From positions 1 through 31,394 of the IMG/VR virus record IMGVR_UViG_3300042397_000524: DNA of 31,394 bases; one strand, given 5' to 3'. Of the stretch, positions 1 through 7,890 are shown in pieces (the stretch's first letter is position 1; each line of letters begins with the position of its first letter). The notes below the pieces were generated by a model. The model ran no database searches, was not told where the DNA came from, and was given only the letters and a program-made list of their open reading frames with translations. The translations under genes were made by a program, and so were the position numbers. The DNA is from a virus.

Positions 1-743
1 AAAAAAGGGCAAATCCATCAGAAATGCCCTTTTTGCTCAACAACTATATGAATCAAAACCTTAATCTTTCAATGCAATATTACACAATTTTCCCATCTTT
101 TATCATAATGTTTTCAACCTTTGATTTTCCATCTGTGATCGTTACAACCGCAAATCCGTTGTTGTGCTGTGCAAATGGGTAATATTTAGGTGATAATTGC
201 GTCAAACATCCTGTGGAATATGTATGGATGTATCGTTTAAATCCATCCTTTTTGATTGTGTTTGTTGTTCTGTGAACGTGTCCAATCAATGTATTGCAGA
301 ACGTTTTATTGAACGTGCTTTGTGATGGGTTCATCCCACCTGCCATCAATTCGTGACCGTGGCACACTAACAAATCGCCCATTTCCATGCCCTGCCAATC
401 AGGAACAAATTTGATGTCCAACACATCCATCCGGAAAAACTTATCAAATTGCATTTCGTGCAATTGGGAAAATTCCTCAGCCTGCTCATTCAAATACCGT
501 TGGTATCTGTTTTCGTGATTGCCTGCCTTGAAATAGATCGGGATCGTTGGAAATATTCCACGCAATGTTTGCAGAAAATTACGGCACATTTCTATTTCCT
601 TTGGAAAATCCCTCAAATCCTTTTCCTTTTCGTGCCGGCTGATGCTGTAAAAATCGAATGTGTCTCCATTTAGATACAGGCAATCAATGTTTCTTTCTTT
701 TAACTCCTTGATGGCACACACAACGGCTTCAACTGAATGGAAC
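1..743. repeat. Terminal overlap, left copy (pairs with 30652-31394)
   Basis: Bases 1-743 align without any gap to 30652-31394 at a fixed offset of 30,651. The first 127 bases are identical; beyond that I count about 42 substitutions in 616 bases, nearly all at third codon positions of the phosphoesterase gene. This is what a circular or circularly permuted genome gives when a contig runs round the circle and its two ends come from two co-existing variants. It is too divergent to be an ordinary exact terminal repeat. Confidence 0.9.
2..34 (-). terminator. Strong intrinsic terminator after the phosphoesterase gene
   Basis: A perfect 10-bp stem (AAAAAGGGCA with TGCCCTTTTT) closes a 13-nt loop. 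U-rich runs on both sides make it potentially bidirectional. On the minus strand it lies about 45 bases past the stop of the phosphoesterase gene, the last gene of the structural run. In the circular map it separates that run from the early promoter. The same element recurs at 30653-30685. Confidence 0.85.
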
Positions 744-1090
744 GGCACGTGTATGTCGGACAATATCCCAATGACCTTTAAATGATCCGGCAATCGATCT
801 GATGTGTATTCCTTCCCAATGGATGGTTCAATGCCGAAATTCTCTAATTCGAAAAATGTCGTGGATTCAATCTGTGCCTTTGGCAAATTTTTCAATTGTG
901 CCTCATTACGTTCACGGATTAAAATATTATGCTTTCTCATTGTTTTACGCAACAACTCAGCCGTTTGGTATCCGTAGGTTTGGTAATATGTTTCCGAAAA
1001 CGTTTTTAAGTTTAATGGCGATGAATAAAAATGATCTCTGATCTGATCGTGTTTTAGCCCCATGAATAGTTTTTTTTCAAAATTAGCCAT
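80..1090 (-). CDS. Calcineurin-like metallophosphoesterase
   Basis: A 336-aa predicted metal-dependent phosphoesterase. All signature motifs of the calcineurin-like fold are visible: D-x-H at 112-114, GD at 142-143, GNHE at 190-193, HGH at 244-246 and GHVH at 270-273, so the two-metal active site looks intact. Phage members of this family act on nucleic acids or nucleotides; the substrate here cannot be read from sequence. About 100 N-terminal residues precede the catalytic fold and contain a helical, possibly DNA-binding stretch (about 28-60). The gene is the last of the structural run, with a terminator between it and the tail tip gene and another after it, so it may be its own transcription unit. 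A weak -7-like box (TTTATTTG, 1112-1119) lies 22 nt upstream of the ATG. A second, 94%-identical partial copy is at the right edge of the window. Confidence 0.88.
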   Translation of the reverse strand: MANFEKKLFMGLKHDQIRDHFYSSPLNLKTFSETYYQTYGYQTAELLRKTMRKHNILIRERNEAQLKNLPKAQIESTTFFELENFGIEPSIGKEYTSDRLPDHLKVIGILSDIHVPFHSVEAVVCAIKELKERNIDCLYLNGDTFDFYSISRHEKEKDLRDFPKEIEMCRNFLQTLRGIFPTIPIYFKAGNHENRYQRYLNEQAEEFSQLHEMQFDKFFRMDVLDIKFVPDWQGMEMGDLLVCHGHELMAGGMNPSQSTFNKTFCNTLIGHVHRTTNTIKKDGFKRYIHTYSTGCLTQLSPKYYPFAQHNNGFAVVTITDGKSKVENIMIKDGKIV

Positions 1091-1122
1091 TTAACTAATT
1101 AGTAAAACCGACAAATAAAACA

Positions 1123-1154
1123 AAAATGGCCGTAGATAATTCCACGACCATTTT
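1123..1154 (-). terminator. Intrinsic terminator between tail tip and phosphoesterase genes
   Basis: On the minus strand AAAATGG pairs with CCATTTT, with one mismatch and then a 3-bp CGT/ACG inner stem around a 10-nt loop. It is followed by a U-rich tract (TTTTTGTTTTATTTG). It sits in the 139-bp gap after the stop at 1230 and before the start at 1090. Confidence 0.75.
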
Positions 1155-1171
1155 GCATTCAACCTAATCAA

Positions 1172-1201
1172 CATCCGATTCACCCATAAGATGAACGGAT
1201 G
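1172..1201 (-). other. Extra hairpin in the gap after the tail tip gene
   Basis: CATCCG/CGGATG plus TTCA/TGAA form a 10-bp stem with a single bulged base and a 9-nt loop. It lies about 20 nt before the intrinsic terminator at 1123-1154 and has no U-tract of its own. It could protect the 3' end of the tail-gene transcript. No open frame of useful size fills this gap. Confidence 0.5.
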
Positions 1202-1229
1202 CGCACTACCAAACCTATGAAAAACAAAA

Positions 1230-3158
1230 TTATTCCTGATACGATACCCTGTATGTACTTGCAACATCCGTGTAATTATTCGGAATATGGAATTGGCACG
1301 TGTACAGGTTTGATTTTAATTGCACCCGAATTGAATCCACAATGGCCGAATCCGTTTCAGTCAATGTTGGAAATTTAATGTACAATTTATGGGCCAATGT
1401 CATCACAGAATAATCATCCATGTTGTACAAATCACCTTCATATTGCATGGAATATTGCCTGAAATCATTCAATCTTTGCTGTGTGACTATTTGTTCAATA
1501 TATAATCCTGTGCCATCCTGCGCACGTTTGAATGAATTATTATCCGTAAATGCGCCTAAAAATAAAACTGAATCTACATCAGCCTGTACAATATCTGTGT
1601 GTTCCATCACATCAGATGTTGCAAATGTGCCTGATTGCTCACGGATAAAATATGCCTCTTTGTACACGTTTTGTTCTTTGTCAATGTTCCTGATGGCGCA
1701 ATTGTCCAAATACATTCCTGTGTATGAACCCGGTGAATTTATGTATGGATACGAAAACCCAATTTGCATTTGTCCGGGTTCCGGTGCATCCTTTGCTGTG
1801 AATTTGAATGATTCAAATGTACCTGCCCCAACAACTTGCGCTTCATTCCATAAAACTGAACCCCCTGATGTGCCCCACGTTTTGTTCACATCACTCCAAT
1901 ATGTATAAACACCCGGTGCATATTCAATCCGTAAAAACCACGGCAATCTGTTATCGCTTCCGCCTTTGTCTATATTTACCGAAAACAAAACCTGATATTG
2001 GTTGCCCTCAATTGCCGATGCTGCCCCTGCACTAACTAATCTAACCGTGTAAACACCCAATGCGCTTGTGCCAACATATTTCAACGATCTACGGCCTGCA
2101 AATGGTGCATTAACAAATTCTGTTGTGACTAATGTTGTTGTCCAATTCTCGTAATCAAATTCAAACGATGCGTTCAAATTCAAATCCACCTGTTGTTGTG
2201 AAATATCAACAATTTCCTGATATTTTTTCACCGGTCTGCGTGGTGTTCTAAACAGGTTTTGTCCGATTGGTTGCATATTCGTTGGCACAACCTTCAACAT
2301 ATTTGTTGTTACGGTTGATTGTTCCACCCCTGATGCATTATAAATCCAATATTTGATGTTTTCTGTGCCTGCATTTAAAAATGCCTGCTTTGCTGTTAAA
2401 ATGCCCGATCCTGTGTATGTGCCGGCCTGTATTCCTTCAATGATTCGTTGATCACCATATGATGAACAATTAACAATATACCAACGGCCAAATGATTGAA
2501 ATAAACGGCAATTAAATCCAATTAGGATTGACCGCAATGTCATTTTTGCATCGTTTATGATGTAATAATCATGATAAAAACCTGATTTTTTGATTGTAAC
2601 CTGATTAAACACGTTTTTCCACGCTGAATCGGTTGCAATTCTTAAATCATTGCTGATGTATATGTCATAACCTAATGATAAATTTGACAATGCATTATAC
2701 ATAAATTGCCACAATGTAGGATTGTCTGTGCCAATTGCAGGCATCCATGTATCATACCCATCTAACTGCCCCAAATTGTCTGTGGCTGTGATTGACAATG
2801 AATATGGTGTTGATACCAATGCCTGTGAATAAAGATCGTTTACAACCCATCCTGACCAATATGTTTGCCATGATCCGGCTGATGCCTCAAAATACACAAC
2901 CACTTTGTATTCACGTTCATCATACAGGTAGAAATCGTCATACGTAACGTCATCCGTTACTAATAAATTCAACGTGCATAATGATCCAATCAATGGCTCA
3001 TACAAATCTTCTTCGGCCTTCCACTCGATTTCAACCGGCTCACCTGTTCCAATCATTGGCAAAACGGCACCTGAATATCCGTTTTTAAAGATTTCAACCT
3101 TTCGTTTATTGCCTTTTAAATCATCAAATTCTAATCGATATTTTACACCGTATGCCAT
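1230..3158 (-). CDS. Tail tip / distal tail (hub or receptor-related) protein
   Basis: A 642-aa protein encoded directly after the tape measure (2-nt gap), the standard place for distal tail and tail-hub proteins of siphoviruses. The first ~330 residues are mixed beta and aromatic-rich, as in tail hub proteins. Around residues 340-480 there is a beta-rich segment beginning with an 'N-x-SFEFDYENW' type motif, and the text resembles carbohydrate-binding jelly-roll modules found in phage tail tips. Such a module would help bind surface glycans; this is inference. A hairpin and an intrinsic terminator follow the stop. No catalytic motif was recognised. The call rests on position and composition, not on a specific family match. 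Confidence 0.65.
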   Translation of the reverse strand: MAYGVKYRLEFDDLKGNKRKVEIFKNGYSGAVLPMIGTGEPVEIEWKAEEDLYEPLIGSLCTLNLLVTDDVTYDDFYLYDEREYKVVVYFEASAGSWQTYWSGWVVNDLYSQALVSTPYSLSITATDNLGQLDGYDTWMPAIGTDNPTLWQFMYNALSNLSLGYDIYISNDLRIATDSAWKNVFNQVTIKKSGFYHDYYIINDAKMTLRSILIGFNCRLFQSFGRWYIVNCSSYGDQRIIEGIQAGTYTGSGILTAKQAFLNAGTENIKYWIYNASGVEQSTVTTNMLKVVPTNMQPIGQNLFRTPRRPVKKYQEIVDISQQQVDLNLNASFEFDYENWTTTLVTTEFVNAPFAGRRSLKYVGTSALGVYTVRLVSAGAASAIEGNQYQVLFSVNIDKGGSDNRLPWFLRIEYAPGVYTYWSDVNKTWGTSGGSVLWNEAQVVGAGTFESFKFTAKDAPEPGQMQIGFSYPYINSPGSYTGMYLDNCAIRNIDKEQNVYKEAYFIREQSGTFATSDVMEHTDIVQADVDSVLFLGAFTDNNSFKRAQDGTGLYIEQIVTQQRLNDFRQYSMQYEGDLYNMDDYSVMTLAHKLYIKFPTLTETDSAIVDSIRVQLKSNLYTCQFHIPNNYTDVASTYRVSYQE

Positions 3159-3160
3159 AT

Positions 3161-5383
3161 TTATCCTATTCTATTGCGTTGTTTTTCTGCTCTTTGTAAA
3201 GCTACCACCAAATCCTGACCTCTCAACACAAATTCACCGGATACGTTTGCCGTTCCGCCATTGCCTTGATCTAACATTCCCTGTAATTTGTTTAATGGTG
3301 CAATCACCTCAGGATTTGATTTTGCGCCCGGATATTCACCCATCAAACCCATTGTTGGGCCTGATACGATACCACCTGCGGCAAATTTTGGAATCGCTGC
3401 AAATGCTGATAATACACCACCAATTGCCGTTGCAATAAATGCCGGTGTTGTAAAGATTGCAGCCGGCCCGGTTGCTGCTCCCGATTGTGTTGCACCTGCC
3501 ACCGCACTTGACATTGCTGATGCCTGATTCATGACAATCTGTTGCAAAATCATTGATCCTAATTTTACCAATGTTTGCATCATTACCTGTGCAAAACCTT
3601 CAAATCCTGTTGATGCCAACCCCATTGATTTGATAACGGAATCACCCAATGCCGTGAATGCCTGCCCTGTTGTATCTGCAACCATTTGACCAATGGCCAT
3701 GATGCTGTTGTATTTTTCCGCTAATAAATCAATCTGCGCGCTTTGTAATGTTGTTGATGCAACAATTGATGCATCCATCACAGACAATGGGGATTTTAAC
3801 GATCCTAAATTGGTCGTAATTCCCATGATCTTTTCACCAATTGCCGGGAATTTCTCAAAATGTTTAACAAGATCACCTGCAAATGTTGGTAAATCTTTGA
3901 CATTTGATGTGTCACCAAATGCCTGAAATTTAGCCATTTTTAGTTCCTTTTTGGCAATTTCTTCATCCAATGCGGCATTTTTCAATTTTAACAACTGCAT
4001 TTCAAGTAAATTGTCCTTTTCTACTTGATGCGCTTTTGTTTTTGTTCCTAATGATGCCGAAACCCTTTGTTGCTCTTTTTGTGCGGCTTTGTCTGCTTCC
4101 GCTGTTGCTTTTGCATCTGCTTGTGCCTTCTTTTCTATTCCTGCAATTAATGCATTGTTTTGTGCCAACAATTTCTGTTGTGCGGCAATCTGTGTATCAA
4201 ATGATTGTGTTGATATACCCTGTGCCGTATTCATTCCGGTCACCGGGCCTGATGCCATCCCTTTTTGCTTTTTAAGCAATTCAATTGATGCTAATATCTC
4301 TTTGTTTTTTGCCCGAATAGCATTGGCATCCTTTTTTTCTTGTTCTGATAATTTATTATCAGGATTCAACGCTTTGGTGTAATCATATGCTGATACAGCC
4401 GCCAATCCCAATAATGTTGCTAATCCTGCAATTCCACCGGCTGTTTTCAATGTTAAATTGAATTTAACCGCTGCGGCACTCATTAGATTAAACCCTTCAA
4501 TTACTTTCGGAACAATTGTACCCACCAAAAACAATAATGGCCCAACACCTGCCGTGATTCCTGCTAATGCAACAATAAATGTTTTTGTGCCTTCACTTGA
4601 ATCTGAAAAACCTTGGATCATTGAATTTAATGAACTGACAATTGATGTGACTGCCGGCAACATAACCTGTCCAAATTGCGCACTCAATTGTTTTACACCC
4701 TCCCCAAACATACGCATCTGATTGGCTGCGCCTTCGTTTGTTCGTGCGAAATCACCCTGTGCATTCTTTGTGTTTGCCATCACATAATTGTAACGCAACA
4801 TCACCTTTTCTGCCTGTGACATCGTATCATATTGCTTTGTCATCCCCTGCGATAATGCATAGGTTTTCAAATTGGTTTCGGTCATAATAACACCTAACCT
4901 TTTCAATGATTCCGTTTCACCGGTAAAAATTCCATTTAGGGCCGTTGTGGCTTCCTTAATGTTTATGTTTTTAAAGGATGATAAATCCCCGGCCAATCCA
5001 ACTAATGATGTGGACAATTTGGATGCCTCACCAACACCCAATCCCATTGATGTTGCCATATCGCCAAACAATGCAGCCATATCCAAGGCCGTACCCTCAG
5101 CAATACCAAAGGATGTCAATGATGTTTTGGCAAAATCTTTCACCGCCTGTGATGATGATGCAAATGCCACATCAACTTTGTTCATTGACTCGTTGAAATC
5201 AGATGCCATCATTACAGATGCCGTTCCGGCTGCCAACAATGGTGCCGTGACAAATGTGGACATTGTTTTGCCTAATTCTGCCGCTTGCTTTGAAAACGAC
5301 ACCAATGATTTCTGTGCATCGGACAATGCTGCATTCAGATCGGCCGCATCACCGGTTATTCGTACTTTTAATTCTTCTGCCAT
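3161..5383 (-). CDS. Tail tape measure protein
   Basis: A 740-aa protein, the longest in the tail region after the fibre, rich in Ala, Gly, Ser and Met. It opens with the typical helical start (VRITGDAADLNAALSDAQK). Hydrophobic segments around 270-295 and 310-335, and again around 630-670, fit the membrane-active stretches of tape measures. A Lys/Gln/Ala-rich coiled-coil stretch lies around 400-480. Siphoviral tape measures set tail length at roughly 1.5 Angstrom per residue, so about 110 nm is expected. It follows the tail assembly chaperone pair and precedes the tail tip gene, the canonical order. A terminator between the chaperone stop and this start suggests that expression relative to the chaperones is tuned. 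Confidence 0.9.
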   Translation of the reverse strand: MAEELKVRITGDAADLNAALSDAQKSLVSFSKQAAELGKTMSTFVTAPLLAAGTASVMMASDFNESMNKVDVAFASSSQAVKDFAKTSLTSFGIAEGTALDMAALFGDMATSMGLGVGEASKLSTSLVGLAGDLSSFKNINIKEATTALNGIFTGETESLKRLGVIMTETNLKTYALSQGMTKQYDTMSQAEKVMLRYNYVMANTKNAQGDFARTNEGAANQMRMFGEGVKQLSAQFGQVMLPAVTSIVSSLNSMIQGFSDSSEGTKTFIVALAGITAGVGPLLFLVGTIVPKVIEGFNLMSAAAVKFNLTLKTAGGIAGLATLLGLAAVSAYDYTKALNPDNKLSEQEKKDANAIRAKNKEILASIELLKKQKGMASGPVTGMNTAQGISTQSFDTQIAAQQKLLAQNNALIAGIEKKAQADAKATAEADKAAQKEQQRVSASLGTKTKAHQVEKDNLLEMQLLKLKNAALDEEIAKKELKMAKFQAFGDTSNVKDLPTFAGDLVKHFEKFPAIGEKIMGITTNLGSLKSPLSVMDASIVASTTLQSAQIDLLAEKYNSIMAIGQMVADTTGQAFTALGDSVIKSMGLASTGFEGFAQVMMQTLVKLGSMILQQIVMNQASAMSSAVAGATQSGAATGPAAIFTTPAFIATAIGGVLSAFAAIPKFAAGGIVSGPTMGLMGEYPGAKSNPEVIAPLNKLQGMLDQGNGGTANVSGEFVLRGQDLVVALQRAEKQRNRIG

Positions 5384-5394
5384 GATGTAAAGTT

Positions 5395-5431
5395 AAAAAA
5401 AAAGCCAACCCATTATTTGGATTGACTTTTT
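5395..5431 (-). terminator. Intrinsic terminator overlapping the chaperone stop
   Basis: On the minus strand a 13-bp stem (two G-U pairs) forms from 5419-5431 and 5399-5411 around a 7-nt loop, followed by a run of nine U. The 5' arm lies within the last codons of the chaperone frame and the U-run ends about 10 nt before the tape measure ATG. It may be a partial terminator that lowers tape measure expression. Confidence 0.7.
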
Positions 5432-5715
5432 TCAATTTGTTTCAAAAATGCCTCGAATTGTTCCGGTGTCGATTTCGGTTTGCCTTTCTCCAAATACACA
5501 TCCTGTGGCAACGGGAATAATTTATCAGGTGTAATCACCTGTGATTTTTTGGTGGCATTCGAATTGACAATCATGGTGGAAATGAATCGTGCCATTTCCC
5601 AATTCAAGTTCACATTTACACTCCACGATTCCCCCAACAACGCATTTTCTTTCCAAGTATTGCGCCAAAACTGATCCGGTGAAATACCTGCCTGACCGAT
5701 ATAAAAATCAAGCAT
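5413..5715 (-). CDS. Tail assembly chaperone, C-terminal (T) part made by -1 frameshift
   Basis: The frame from the ATG at 5715 gives 100 aa, but the same frame stays open upstream to 5748, directly under the slippery heptamer in the preceding gene. The likely product is a G-T fusion: about 123 residues of the upstream protein plus 111 residues here (about 234 aa, spanning 5413-6116). In lambda-like siphoviruses the G and GT proteins bind the tape measure during tail assembly and are absent from the mature virion. The aromatic-rich stretch after the junction (WDRMLDFYIGQAGISPDQFW) is typical of such second parts. Initiation at the internal ATG is possible but not needed. The tape measure lies immediately downstream. 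Confidence 0.75.
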   Translation of the reverse strand: MLDFYIGQAGISPDQFWRNTWKENALLGESWSVNVNLNWEMARFISTMIVNSNATKKSQVITPDKLFPLPQDVYLEKGKPKSTPEQFEAFLKQIEKSQSK

Positions 5716-5726
5716 TCGATCCCACG

Positions 5727-6116
5727 TTAGGGGTTGATCTGCTTTGGGTTTTTTGTTGATTTTTCAACGTTTCTGCGCACACCTGCATTCAAGTCATTAC
5801 CCAAAATTCTTGATTCCATTAATGTATTCACCAACAATGTCAATGAATCCGGTGTCATATCCTCCATCCACGATCCTACCTGAAAAACGTTGTAATCAAT
5901 TTCATTTCCATTCTCCTGATCGTATGCCAATAAACCTGCATAAACCAATGCACGCATTGTGTTCAATGAAATGCCTGATGAAAATACTTTGTCGATTTCC
6001 GAAATTTTGTGTCCGCTTGCATCCTCAAATGCAACCCAAAAATTCATGCTGAAATGTAATGTGCGATCCTTACCGCCAATATTTAATTGACAATAACCAC
6101 GTTTGCGATTTTCCAT
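5727..6116 (-). CDS. Tail assembly chaperone, N-terminal (G) part
   Basis: A 129-aa protein placed between the tail tube and tape measure genes, where siphoviruses keep the tail assembly chaperone. It has an N-terminal beta segment and a helical remainder (around 50-120). Near its end the zero frame reads ACA AAA AAC, which contains the slippery heptamer A AAA AAC at codons 121-123. Ribosomes that slip back by one continue into the frame ending at 5413; the others stop at 5727 after six more residues. Two products from one start, G in excess and a rarer GT, are the family norm. Confidence 0.75.
   Translation of the reverse strand: MENRKRGYCQLNIGGKDRTLHFSMNFWVAFEDASGHKISEIDKVFSSGISLNTMRALVYAGLLAYDQENGNEIDYNVFQVGSWMEDMTPDSLTLLVNTLMESRILGNDLNAGVRRNVEKSTKNPKQINP
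5748..5754 (-). other. Programmed -1 frameshift site, A AAA AAC
   Basis: The minus strand reads A AAA AAC in exact X XXY YYZ register with the zero frame (codons AAA at 5753 and AAC at 5750). After a -1 slip the next codon is CCC at 5748, and the frame stays open for 111 residues to 5413. The zero-frame stop comes only 19 nt after the heptamer. I see only a weak downstream stem (CCC/GGG region) and no clear pseudoknot. Confidence 0.75.
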
Positions 6117-6143
6117 TTATGTTTGATTAGGTGTTTAAACTTT

Positions 6144-6173
6144 AAAACCCTGCACCATTTTACTGATGCAGGG
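6144..6173 (-). terminator. Intrinsic terminator after the main tail tube gene
   Basis: On the minus strand CCCTGCA pairs with TGCAGGG around a 12-nt loop and is followed by TTTTAAAGTTT. It lies 20 nt after the stop of the tail tube gene at 6196. With the -7 box at 6640-6647 it brackets that gene as a single transcription unit. Confidence 0.75.
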
Positions 6174-6195
6174 AATTTATTTCTGAATCAGCAAA

Positions 6196-6606
6196 TTATG
6201 AATTTGTTGATTTTACGATTGCGCCTGTCAATGTGATTGATCCTGAGAATGTCACCGCTGCTTCCATTTCTGCTGATTGCTCGATGGATGCAATGTATCC
6301 TTCCGCTGTATAGATCACATCACCTGTTGCAGATGTACCGAATACACAGGTAACGATTGTGCGATTCAATACGTAATCAACTAATTCTTCTGCGTTTGCA
6401 GCCGATGCATAGTTTACTAAACCATCAAATGAAATTTCACCTGAACGTAAACCGCTGATTCCCTCAGACCAACCGCCTGAATTTTTTGTTGTTGCATCTG
6501 CAATGTCTTGTGAAATAGACAATGTGCATGATGTTGTGTGTGCAATGGCCGTTCCTTCAACTTTGATCAATAGGTTCGTGCCGTTAAATACTCCCGATGT
6601 TGCCAT
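6196..6606 (-). CDS. Major tail tube protein (copy 2)
   Basis: A 136-aa protein, beta-rich and Ser/Thr/Ala-rich, with the layout of siphoviral tail tube subunits: an N-terminal 'NGTN-L-I-K-V-E-G' strand, an 'ISGLRSGEISFDGLVNY' loop and a C-terminal 'FSGSITLTG' strand. It is clearly paralogous to the product of 6659-7108 (matching NGTN, NS-GW, LVxY and C-terminal S-G elements). It has its own TATATTTG -7 box 34 nt upstream and an intrinsic terminator 20 nt downstream, as expected for a protein needed in hundreds of copies. I infer that this copy is the major tube subunit. Confidence 0.75.
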   Translation of the reverse strand: MATSGVFNGTNLLIKVEGTAIAHTTSCTLSISQDIADATTKNSGGWSEGISGLRSGEISFDGLVNYASAANAEELVDYVLNRTIVTCVFGTSATGDVIYTAEGYIASIEQSAEMEAAVTFSGSITLTGAIVKSTNS

Positions 6607-6639
6607 ATTTTTGTTTAATTTTTATGCTCTTATTTTATG

Positions 6640-6647
6640 CAAATATA
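6640..6647 (-). promoter_or_regulatory. Bacteroidota-type -7 box before the tail tube gene
   Basis: The minus strand reads TATATTTG, a perfect match to the TAnnTTTG -7 consensus of Bacteroidota housekeeping promoters, in the 52-bp gap before the tail tube gene. Transcription would start near 6633, leaving a leader of about 27 nt. No good -33 TTTG was found at the usual distance. Confidence 0.55.
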
Positions 6648-6658
6648 TTCAAAATGCA

Positions 6659-7108
6659 TTATAGATTTTGCCATTGAATATTTAAGTTTTCCCAATTGGT
6701 AAACACCAAATTCCAAATCAATCGTTGATCTGTATAAATCCGGCCCGAAATAGTAAAATCAACCGAATATGTGGAAACGTTTTCCATTTGACTGACCTGT
6801 TCAACATTGTTAATGTATCCTAATCCGTAATAAAACATCCCGGCCGTTTGAAATACCCATTGCACCTCTTTTCGTGTGATGATCCGTTCTGCAAATTGGT
6901 TAAAATTAACCTGATCGGAATAATCCACCAATCCTTCCGCTGTAAAGGATGCCGATCGTTTACCGGCCAACACTTCCTTCCATCCCTGCGAATTTTTATT
7001 GGTAAATTCGGCCATGTCCATTTGCAAAGACATTGTGGCATTTTTGGAATGTCCTAATGCCACATCGCCTTCATACAAAACAACATTTGTGCCGTTTACT
7101 AATGCCAT
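6659..7108 (-). CDS. Tail tube paralogue (copy 1)
   Basis: A 149-aa protein that lines up with the following tail tube gene along most of its length: 'VNGTNVVLYEGDVALGHSKNA' in one against 'FNGTNLLIKVEGTAIAHTTSC' in the other, then NKNSQGW against TKNSGGW, and AEGLVDY against FDGLVNY. Its C-terminus is longer and ends in an aromatic, Asn-rich tail (FTNWENLNIQWQNL). It starts in a TAATG overlap with the preceding gene, so the two are translationally coupled. It may be a minor tube or neck-proximal subunit, or a tail completion protein. The paralogy is seen in the sequence; the division of labour is inferred. Confidence 0.65.
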   Translation of the reverse strand: MALVNGTNVVLYEGDVALGHSKNATMSLQMDMAEFTNKNSQGWKEVLAGKRSASFTAEGLVDYSDQVNFNQFAERIITRKEVQWVFQTAGMFYYGLGYINNVEQVSQMENVSTYSVDFTISGRIYTDQRLIWNLVFTNWENLNIQWQNL

Positions 7109-7452
7109 TAAACCGCAGGTGATTCAATTTCAGGTTCCGGTGTTGGCTCCGTTGTTGGTGGAACCGGTGGCAACGGTGGCACATATTCTCCTGTAATTGT
7201 TAAATTCAATTGCTGTGCAACCCAATCCCATGCATATGAATCAATTGTCCATTGTGCATATGCTTCGCCTGTCATTATTAAATTACCATATGCCAATTGC
7301 TTCATCATTGTTGGATTAATATTTGTTTCATACAATGAATATGCAAATGTGGCTGAATTACCCAATGAAACATTTGTTGCATATGCATCCAAAATTGTTG
7401 CTTCCTGTACTAATCCATTGTCCCAAATTGAAACCGGTTCGATTGTTTTCAT
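7108..7452 (-). CDS. Hypothetical tail-region protein with proline-rich end
   Basis: A 114-aa protein of unrecognised family. Residues 1-90 are rich in Tyr, Ala, Asn and Trp without a signal peptide. The last ~25 residues form a Pro/Glu/Thr-rich tail (VPPLPPVPPTTEPTPEPEIE type) that is probably unstructured and could be a flexible linker. It follows the 7456-7851 gene after 3 nt and overlaps the tail tube paralogue by one base (TAATG). A structural or tail-accessory role is inferred from position only. Confidence 0.6.
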   Translation of the reverse strand: MKTIEPVSIWDNGLVQEATILDAYATNVSLGNSATFAYSLYETNINPTMMKQLAYGNLIMTGEAYAQWTIDSYAWDWVAQQLNLTITGEYVPPLPPVPPTTEPTPEPEIESPAV

Positions 7453-7455
7453 ATC

Positions 7456-7851
7456 TTATAATTCTATTTCCTCATGTACATTTATAAACTCTACACCCTC
7501 AACCCAATCTTTTAAGAATCCAAATTCCTCTAATCCTTCCGGATTCACAACCTGTATTGCATCAAAATCAACCTCAGTCAAATTTAATTCCTTTGATTTT
7601 TCTGTCAATTTTTTCAACCCCTCTTTTGTGTATGAAAATCCGCCACCCTCTTTTAAAATTAGATTGCCATCTTTATCAACTGATGCATTGTCCAAACGGT
7701 ATTCCTCTGCCTGTTCCTCGTATTTATCCAAATATGGCTTTAATTTCTCGTTGATTTTAGCCAATTTCTTTTGTGCTTTTGTCTTTTGCTCACCGGCAAA
7801 ATGGCTTAATACACGTGACAAAACAATAATTTCTGCGTACTTCTTTTTCAT
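7456..7851 (-). CDS. Hypothetical charged tail-region protein
   Basis: A 131-aa Lys/Glu-rich protein. Residues 15-55 look like a coiled coil (repeated KxxAKINEKLKPYLDKYEEQ pattern), followed by 'VDKDGNLIL' and a basic segment and an acidic C-terminus. The ATG at 7851 is preferred to an upstream ATG at 7881, because the latter sits inside the TATATTTG promoter box and adds only residues unlike the rest. A new transcription unit probably begins here, in front of the tail tube genes. Function not recognised. Confidence 0.6.
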   Translation of the reverse strand: MKKKYAEIIVLSRVLSHFAGEQKTKAQKKLAKINEKLKPYLDKYEEQAEEYRLDNASVDKDGNLILKEGGGFSYTKEGLKKLTEKSKELNLTEVDFDAIQVVNPEGLEEFGFLKDWVEGVEFINVHEEIEL

Positions 7852-7878
7852 TTTATGTTGATTTGGTTGTTTAATATG

Positions 7879-7886
7879 CAAATATA
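7879..7886 (-). promoter_or_regulatory. Bacteroidota-type -7 box before 7456-7851
   Basis: The minus strand reads TATATTTG followed by CAT, exactly as at 6640-6647, in the short gap after the stop at 7891. It would start transcription near 7872, about 21 nt before the ATG at 7851. The shared TATATTTGCAT suggests that the two late units are co-regulated. No clear -33 element. Confidence 0.5.
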
Positions 7887-7890
7887 CTGA

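Noticed and set aside
4872-5390. Long plus-strand open frames opposite the tape measure, fibre and tail tip genes
   Set aside because: They mirror the codon bias of strong minus-strand genes; their translations are low-complexity (Asn/Pro/Asp or His/Gln-rich) with no domain.
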